Positions 45,865 to 50,094 of a stretch of DNA of 50,094 nt are shown here, piece after piece (the first letter of the stretch is position 1; the number at the start of each line of letters is the position of its first letter). The DNA comes from Methylophilaceae bacterium (lineage in GTDB: Bacteria > Pseudomonadota > Gammaproteobacteria > Burkholderiales > Methylophilaceae). The DNA is taken from contig JAFMCM010000011.1 in the NCBI GenBank assembly GCA_017857755.1, positions 1 to 50,094 on the forward strand, given 5' to 3'. The notes under the pieces were generated by a model. The model did not search any database, was not told where the DNA came from, and saw only the letters and a program-made list of their open reading frames with translations. The position numbers were made by a program, and so were the translations under genes.

Positions 45865-47386
45865 GTTTAACTCCCTGTAATAATTGATGCTTAGCTGGTT
45901 TTTTTGGCAATCTGATTGGCCATATTTTGAGCGTAATCCGTGTCGACCATTCATCGAGATAAAAGCCAGCATTCAGCAGTGGCAAAAGCGCGGTTTGCTT
46001 GCGCTGGACCACAAATAAAGTGATATGGGCCATCAATAAGCCGATCAACAGCAAACTAACCAAACCATCAAATTGCCATACATAGGCATGATGGATTTCA
46101 GGCAAGATGCTGGTGACTGCTTGTTTGAATATCAAATACAGCAACACCATCACCACCACAGGCACAATCGCTTTAAAAGGTGAGCTAAGTAAATCACTAT
46201 TGGCCAGCAAGACAATCGCCGCACCAGTCAAAAACATCCAAGGGCTATACGGTGCACCAATCCAACCTAAGTAGCTAGCCGCAAATAGCACACACAATGC
46301 AACACATATGGCTAGCTGCCAATCTAAAATCTGCGGTATTGCTTTAGCATTGAGGCGCATCACATGCTGCTGTACAGCCTCGCCTGCTGACAGAAAAGCA
46401 TGTGCTTTATAAACAGAATGTGCTAACAAATGTAACAACGCAATCGCATACAATCCTAAGGCACATTCAATGAGCATTAAGCCCATTTGCGCAATTGTTG
46501 ACCAAGCCAATCGCACTTTCACGCTCGGAACCGACATCATAATGAGCGAAGCCAAAACAGCAGAGCAACTAGCAACAACCAACAATAAAGCTTGTGCAGG
46601 CAGTGATTGAGAAAACAATGGCGCGAATATCAACAACAATAAACCACCCATATTGATAATGCCCGCATGTAGCAAAGCGGATACTGGCGTCGGTGACTCG
46701 ACAACTTGTATTAACCAACCATGCAATGGCAGTTGTGCGCATTTAATCAAAACCACAACTGAGATTAATAGCGCCGCAATATGCAGATTGAAACTTAAAT
46801 GGTCAACTGGATAATGACTAAAAATCCTATCCATATAAGCAGTACCATGCTCGGCATAGACGATTAAAAAAGCGAGGCCTAACAAAAACTCGGCCACTCT
46901 AGCAAAAATAAATTTTTTATGGGCGGCTAATACAGCGCGATAGCGTTGTGGATAAAACATTAACAACTGATGCAAACTAATACTGACCGACACCCAACCC
47001 AGCCAAAGCAAAAGCAGATGATTACTAACAACGGTCAGCATCACAGAAAAAATAGTGATTAAATACCACTTTAAAAAACGACAATCGTCAGCATCTAACG
47101 CAAAATTTTGGTGGGCGTATTTCAACACCACAAAGCCAATCAAATGAACTAGCAAGAGCACAGTACTCGTCACACCAGTAAAATGTAACAATAGAAAAGA
47201 AGATGGCAAATCAAAACCAAAAATAGTCATAAGCCAAATAACCACAGTGGAGAAAAGCCCAATAAGCGCGCCAATCAGCGCAATCCCCCATCTGCGCTTA
47301 TTGGCGCTCAATATAAAAGCAATCAAAGGCATTAATACACAAGCAATGCGTAAACCATCAAACATGATTTGAGTCATCTTTTCCAT
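45824..47386 (-). CDS. dabB: Inorganic carbon transporter subunit DabB, NuoL/ND5-like
   Basis: Proton-conducting membrane subunit of the DAB pump, related to NuoL and MrpA. The 520-aa protein has about 13-14 hydrophobic helices and antiporter signatures such as PTPVSALLHAGIINMGGLLL and LLHLLAHSVYKAHAFLSAGEAV. Start: the ATG at 47386 (MEKMTQIMFDGL); the ATG at 47377 with GGAAAAG before it is an alternative, while a start at 47509 overlaps the divergent lysR gene. Its tail overlaps dabA. It is not part of complex I: no other nuo genes are present. Confidence 0.93.
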   Translation of the reverse strand: MEKMTQIMFDGLRIACVLMPLIAFILSANKRRWGIALIGALIGLFSTVVIWLMTIFGFDLPSSFLLLHFTGVTSTVLLLVHLIGFVVLKYAHQNFALDADDCRFLKWYLITIFSVMLTVVSNHLLLLWLGWVSVSISLHQLLMFYPQRYRAVLAAHKKFIFARVAEFLLGLAFLIVYAEHGTAYMDRIFSHYPVDHLSFNLHIAALLISVVVLIKCAQLPLHGWLIQVVESPTPVSALLHAGIINMGGLLLLIFAPLFSQSLPAQALLLVVASCSAVLASLIMMSVPSVKVRLAWSTIAQMGLMLIECALGLYAIALLHLLAHSVYKAHAFLSAGEAVQQHVMRLNAKAIPQILDWQLAICVALCVLFAASYLGWIGAPYSPWMFLTGAAIVLLANSDLLSSPFKAIVPVVVMVLLYLIFKQAVTSILPEIHHAYVWQFDGLVSLLLIGLLMAHITLFVVQRKQTALLPLLNAGFYLDEWSTRITLKIWPIRLPKKPAKHQLLQGVKHDISKQAQVLSKF

Positions 47387-47413
47387 ATCCGTTTTTGAAT
47401 TGCACGCATTTTG

Positions 47414-47432
47414 CTTGATAGAATAAATCAAG
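47414..47432. promoter_or_regulatory. Inverted repeat in the dabB-lysR intergenic region
   Basis: CTTGAT-N7-ATCAAG is perfect with 6-bp arms. It lies 28-46 bp before dabB and about 54 bp before the divergent lysR gene. A TTGTT-TGC-AACAA dyad lies at 47442-47454. LysR regulators usually bind such interrupted dyads, although the spacing is not the canonical T-N11-A. Both promoters must lie in this 99-bp gap. Confidence 0.5.
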
Positions 47433-47485
47433 TAAAATATATTGTTTGCAACAAATAGTTCATATTTAAAGAACGGAAATAAACA

Positions 47486-48382
47486 ATGGCAAAACTCAAT
47501 TATCATCATCTAAATTACTTCTGGCATGTTGCCAAAATCGGCAACCTAACCAAAACGGCTGAAATATTACATGTTTCTCAATCTGCTTTATCCACACAAA
47601 TCAAACAGTTAGAGGATAGTATTGGCAAAGCACTATTCACAAGAGAAAGACGTCAACTGATCTTGACTGATGTAGGCAAAGTCACATTTTCCTATGCTGA
47701 ATCCATTTTCAACTTAGGCAATGAATTAGAAGGCATTCTCAATAAGGGCCATCAATCCAAAAACCAAACCTTACGGATTGGCATGCTCTCCATTATGTCA
47801 CGCAACTTTGTTGAGGCCTTCGTCAACCCATTAATGAATAACCCAAAAGTGAAATTAGTGATTGCTGCAAGAGGCCAGACAAATCTACTCGCCGAACTCT
47901 CAAATCACGAATTAGATTTAATTCTAACCAATATTGAAGTCAGAGGCTCAGCCCAGCAATCATGGCAATGCCAATTACTGACCAAACAACCCATTTGCGT
48001 AATCGGCCATCCTGGTTTAGCACTAGCGCCTACCTTTAGTCATGCCTACAAACAAGTGAACTGGATATTGCCACTAAGCAACTCACCGATTCGATCTGCT
48101 TTTGATGGCTTGTGTGCACAACATCAATTTCAGCCCAATATCTTAGGTGAAGCCGATGATATGGCCATGCTGCGCTTGCTCACACGCGATACAAAAGCAG
48201 TCGCGGTTATGCCAAGCGTAGTTGTTAAAGATGAGATCACCAGCGGCAAACTCACCGTATATGCCACCTTACCCAACATTTTTGAAAACTTTTATATAGT
48301 GACCGTCAAAAAACACATGTCAAACCCACTCATTAATGAACTCATTGAAAGCTTTTCAACCCTAGAATCTCAAGCAGATTAA
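47486..48382 (+). CDS. LysR family transcriptional regulator, NhaR-like
   Basis: Probable regulator of dabBA. The 298-aa protein starts KLNYHHLNYFWHVAKIGNLTKTAEILHVSQSALSTQIKQLE, a LysR winged-helix domain with the NhaR-like NYHHLNYFWHV opening. An inducer-binding domain follows (from about residue 90). It is divergent to dabB with a 99-bp gap. Its ribosome binding site is weak (GGAAA). The effector is unknown; bicarbonate, CO2 or pH/Na+ status would be logical (inference). Confidence 0.93.
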   Translation: MAKLNYHHLNYFWHVAKIGNLTKTAEILHVSQSALSTQIKQLEDSIGKALFTRERRQLILTDVGKVTFSYAESIFNLGNELEGILNKGHQSKNQTLRIGMLSIMSRNFVEAFVNPLMNNPKVKLVIAARGQTNLLAELSNHELDLILTNIEVRGSAQQSWQCQLLTKQPICVIGHPGLALAPTFSHAYKQVNWILPLSNSPIRSAFDGLCAQHQFQPNILGEADDMAMLRLLTRDTKAVAVMPSVVVKDEITSGKLTVYATLPNIFENFYIVTVKKHMSNPLINELIESFSTLESQAD

Positions 48383-48441
48383 GCGATGTTATTTAGCTTA
48401 GTCGATAACCGCTGCAGTTAACATGCGATTAAATAGTCCAT

Positions 48442-48477
48442 GTTCATGATTTTACTTAGCCATGGTTCATGATGAAC
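48442..48477 (+). promoter_or_regulatory. Repeated GTTCATGAT elements upstream of pqqA
   Basis: GTTCATGAT occurs at 48442-48450 and 48465-48473, 23 bp apart. The second copy is part of a perfect GTTCAT-G-ATGAAC palindrome (48465-48477). A -10-like TATGAT (48504-48509) lies downstream, about 55 bp before pqqA, with a weak -35 (TAGTCA, 18-bp spacing). The region may be the pqqA promoter and operator. Confidence 0.45.
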
Positions 48478-48562
48478 AATAGTCATGCATTGTGGTGCTG
48501 GCGTATGATAAACACATCAGTTAGACATACTTCTAATCGAAAACAACTTAAAGGAAATCATT

Positions 48563-48634
48563 ATGTGGACAACACCAGCAGCGACTGAAATGCGTTTTGG
48601 CTTTGAAGTAACAATGTACGTTATGAACAAGTAA
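48563..48634 (+). CDS. pqqA: PQQ precursor peptide PqqA
   Basis: A 23-residue peptide and the substrate of PQQ synthesis, in which PqqE (with PqqD) cross-links a Glu and a Tyr. The sequence starts MWTTPAATEMRFGFEVTMY, and E15 and Y19 occupy the positions used in Klebsiella PqqA. AAAGGA lies 7 nt before the ATG and a strong terminator follows, so this is a compact monocistronic gene. No pqqB-E genes lie in the window, so they must be elsewhere or be served by a second pqqA. Confidence 0.95.
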   Translation: MWTTPAATEMRFGFEVTMYVMNK

Positions 48635-48653
48635 TCTAGCATTCAGCACAAAC

Positions 48654-48679
48654 AAAGGGAGCTCACGCTCCCTTTTTTT
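48654..48679 (+). terminator. Rho-independent terminator of pqqA
   Basis: AAAGGGAGC (48654-48662), loop TCAC, GCTCCCTTT (48667-48675), with a continuing T-run to 48679. It starts 20 nt after the pqqA stop and supports a monocistronic transcript of roughly 150-180 nt. Confidence 0.92.
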
Positions 48680-48716
48680 ATTGAATAAATTGATTAAATA
48701 AAAACTAAAACCTTGC

Positions 48717-49475
48717 TTAAGACGCTTTCGCGTCTTCGTAAGTGCTCAACCACAACTGATCTATCTCATAAACCGACTGCTTACATATTTCAGACAGATG
48801 GTCCCAATATTTTCCAGTCTTAAAATAATAGCCAAGCGCCATTTCTGCAGATAACACCTGGCTTGGTTTACTTGCATCAAATTTTGATTTTTCTAGCGCA
48901 ACAAGCGCACGATACTTGGCACTAGTCATCTGTTGCAGCGCATCATAATGCACGCGAGGAAAAGTCAATCTAGACGTAGAAGCAACAGACAAATTAACAC
49001 AAAGGCAGTCTTGAATACTCGCATAATATTGTAACCGCAGCGATTTAGCCTCTAATGATTGCAATGACACATCATCACGCAAAGGGTCTGCTGTGCCTGT
49101 TCCATAAAAGTGTGTTTTGCTGCCTGCTGGGTAAACCATATCGCACCCGATAAAAGCAATCAACTTAGGTTTAAGCTGCCCCAGCGCCCAATAAGCAGCA
49201 GTAAACGCCATCGTACCCCCAGCATAGACAAAACCACCATAATCATTTTGTATAGGCACATAGTCGGCAGAAGTAACTATTTGCTGTTGCTTGCTCAACA
49301 GCGCTGGCCGTCGTTCAACTGGAAAATCATCAGGAAAAATCAAATAATCCCAATCATCTCTGACCTGCCAAGCATTATTAATCGCAATCATATGTCTAAA
49401 CGCATGCTTAGACCATGGCTTAGCCTCTATTGCATTTGGCGCACTACCAATAATAAGAATTGAATCACTGAGCAT
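48717..49475 (-). CDS. Hypothetical protein with Rossmann-like glycosyltransferase/MptE-like pattern
   Basis: I do not recognise a characterised family with certainty. The 252-aa form starts MLSDSILIIGSAPNAIEAKPW (ATG at 49475, AGAGAA upstream); a start at 49508 adds 11 residues. The pattern ILIIGSAPNA, then AINNAW, then GGTMAFTAAYWALGQLKPKLIAFIGCDM recalls the GT42 sialyltransferase/DUF115 fold, in which a nucleotide sugar or nucleotide binds near such glycines. There is no signal peptide or membrane helix. It is convergent with pqqA and does not share an operon with an obvious partner. Confidence 0.6.
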   Translation of the reverse strand: MLSDSILIIGSAPNAIEAKPWSKHAFRHMIAINNAWQVRDDWDYLIFPDDFPVERRPALLSKQQQIVTSADYVPIQNDYGGFVYAGGTMAFTAAYWALGQLKPKLIAFIGCDMVYPAGSKTHFYGTGTADPLRDDVSLQSLEAKSLRLQYYASIQDCLCVNLSVASTSRLTFPRVHYDALQQMTSAKYRALVALEKSKFDASKPSQVLSAEMALGYYFKTGKYWDHLSEICKQSVYEIDQLWLSTYEDAKAS

Positions 49476-49702
49476 TAATTTTTCTCTTAACGATGATTGT
49501 CTGACCATTCACAGCAGATTTAATCAAGTTTTGCGATCAGGGCTTTGCAAAGTAAAGACCTAAAAAGGAATAGATATTCTACAGTCATTACCGTAAGCGA
49601 TTGGAATTAAATTGAATATTTCCTGTGTTGACAGCGCCATTTCAGCGCAATGCTAAAAAAGCGCAGGCCATGCCAGCACGCAGGTGGTATGAGGGTTTTA
49701 CT
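49476..49702. other. Intergenic region between two minus-strand genes
   Basis: No gene, terminator or convincing promoter seen in these 227 bases. It must carry the promoter of the hypothetical gene at 48717-49475 unless that gene is read through from the Sel1 gene. Confidence 0.5.
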
Positions 49703-50094
49703 TCATGCTGAAAGGTGCGCTTGGCACGCGCTGGCCAACTGTTGCGCTTGTTTAATTTGATCGGGGGTCAACGCTTTGGCAACAACATCTCGCGATACTT
49801 TTGCGACAGAAAGACCATTCGCCGCCGCTAAGTTAAACCAAAGATGGGCTTTAACATCATCTTGCACCACACCCTCACCGTTTTTATACATCACACCAAG
49901 GCTATTTTGCGCCTCCGCAAGACCCTGTTCAGCCGCTATTTTGTACCACGCAAAAGCTTTTTGAAAATCTTGCACCACACCTGTACCTTTGTCATGCATC
50001 ACGCCAAGATTATATTGCGCACACGGGTCACCCTGTTCAGCAAGCGGCAACCATAATTGATAAGCCTGTTTATAACTGCCTTTTTTATACGCCT
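49703..50094 (-). CDS. Sel1-repeat (TPR-like) protein, partial
   Basis: The reading frame continues to the right edge of the window, so the N-terminus is missing. At least three Sel1 repeats of about 36 residues are visible: one from the edge (AYKKGSYKQAYQLWLPLAEQG), then AQYNLGVMHDKGTGVVQDFQKAFAWYKIAAEQG and AQNSLGVMYKNGEGVVQDDVKAHLWFNLAAANG. These form a helical solenoid for protein contacts. The C-terminus ends ACQAHLSA. The TTG at 50050 is not its start, because the repeat pattern extends upstream in frame. Confidence 0.9.
   Translation of the reverse strand, partial: AYKKGSYKQAYQLWLPLAEQGDPCAQYNLGVMHDKGTGVVQDFQKAFAWYKIAAEQGLAEAQNSLGVMYKNGEGVVQDDVKAHLWFNLAAANGLSVAKVSRDVVAKALTPDQIKQAQQLASACQAHLSA

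Noticed and set aside
45865..45972. Extended start of dabA
   Set aside because: It lies within dabB and the AGGGAG site precedes the ATG at 45864.
45824..47386. NuoL-like gene as part of respiratory complex I
   Set aside because: No other nuo or mrp genes are nearby, and it is coupled to a DUF2309 gene, which defines DabB.
47387..47509. Extended start of dabB
   Set aside because: It would run into the divergent lysR gene and remove the promoter region; ATGs at 47386 or 47377 begin the membrane domain.
49388..49413. Inverted repeat GTCTAA...TTAGAC inside the Rossmann-like gene
   Set aside because: It is within coding sequence, short, and has no associated signals.

Overview
The window is a chromosomal segment, AT-leaning by eye, from a methylotrophic betaproteobacterium. 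Methylophilaceae (Methylotenera/Methylophilus-like) is the best fit. The reasons are a complete fhcBADC operon for tetrahydromethanopterin-linked formaldehyde oxidation, a separate operon of archaeal-type cofactor genes (mfnB, DUF447, a pterin-binding protein and a DmrB-like flavoprotein), an orphan pqqA, and housekeeping blocks in the betaproteobacterial order (4.5S RNA-dnaX-ybaB-recR; hfq-hflX-hflK-hflC-hisZ-purA; ndk-rlmN-rodZ-ispG-hisS-yfgM-bamB-der; bamD divergent from rluD-pgeF). I see no insertion sequence, prophage, integrase or CRISPR array. The genus is inferred from gene content only.

Layout. 1-839: non-coding DNA with a strong FNR-type box near the left edge, tRNA-Ser(GGA) on the minus strand with a clear promoter, and palindromes in front of aldB. 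840-5787 (+): aldB-type aldehyde dehydrogenase, its DUF779 partner, the 4.5S RNA, dnaX (with a ten-A slippery run), ybaB and recR. 5831-9717 (-): gph, ubiG, an MtaD-type deaminase and an OmpA-like porin. 9825-13045 (-): four overlapping cofactor-biosynthesis genes behind a 22-bp perfect palindrome. 13193-20981 (-): purA back to gltX. 21194-25674: a small unknown gene, rimO, a ZIP metal transporter, pgeF and rluD. 25768-26592 (+): bamD. 26658-37367 (-): der, bamB, yfgM, two peptide-type ABC ATPases, hisS, ispG, rodZ, rlmN and ndk. 37707-42119 (+): fhcBADC. 42240-43163 (+): trhO behind an FNR-like site. 43249-48382: the inorganic-carbon pump dabB-dabA (-) with a divergent NhaR-like LysR regulator (+). 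48563-50094: pqqA (+), an unknown Rossmann-like protein (-) and a Sel1-repeat protein (-) cut by the right edge.

How the parts connect. The fhc complex hydrolyses formyl-H4MPT to formate using methylofuran as a carrier. mfnB supplies the furan precursor of that carrier, and the three genes co-transcribed with it are the archaeal-type set that accompanies H4MPT/methylofuran pathways. pqqA encodes the precursor peptide of PQQ, the cofactor of methanol dehydrogenases. aldB/DUF779 handle aldehydes. DabAB would supply bicarbonate for carboxylations; no RubisCO gene is visible here.

No wholly new multi-gene system is evident. The strongest leads are the dnaX A10 run followed at once by stops in both alternative frames, the palindrome and direct repeats controlling the cofactor operon, the FNR-type boxes (left edge and trhO), the dab locus in a methylotroph, and the orphan pqqA.
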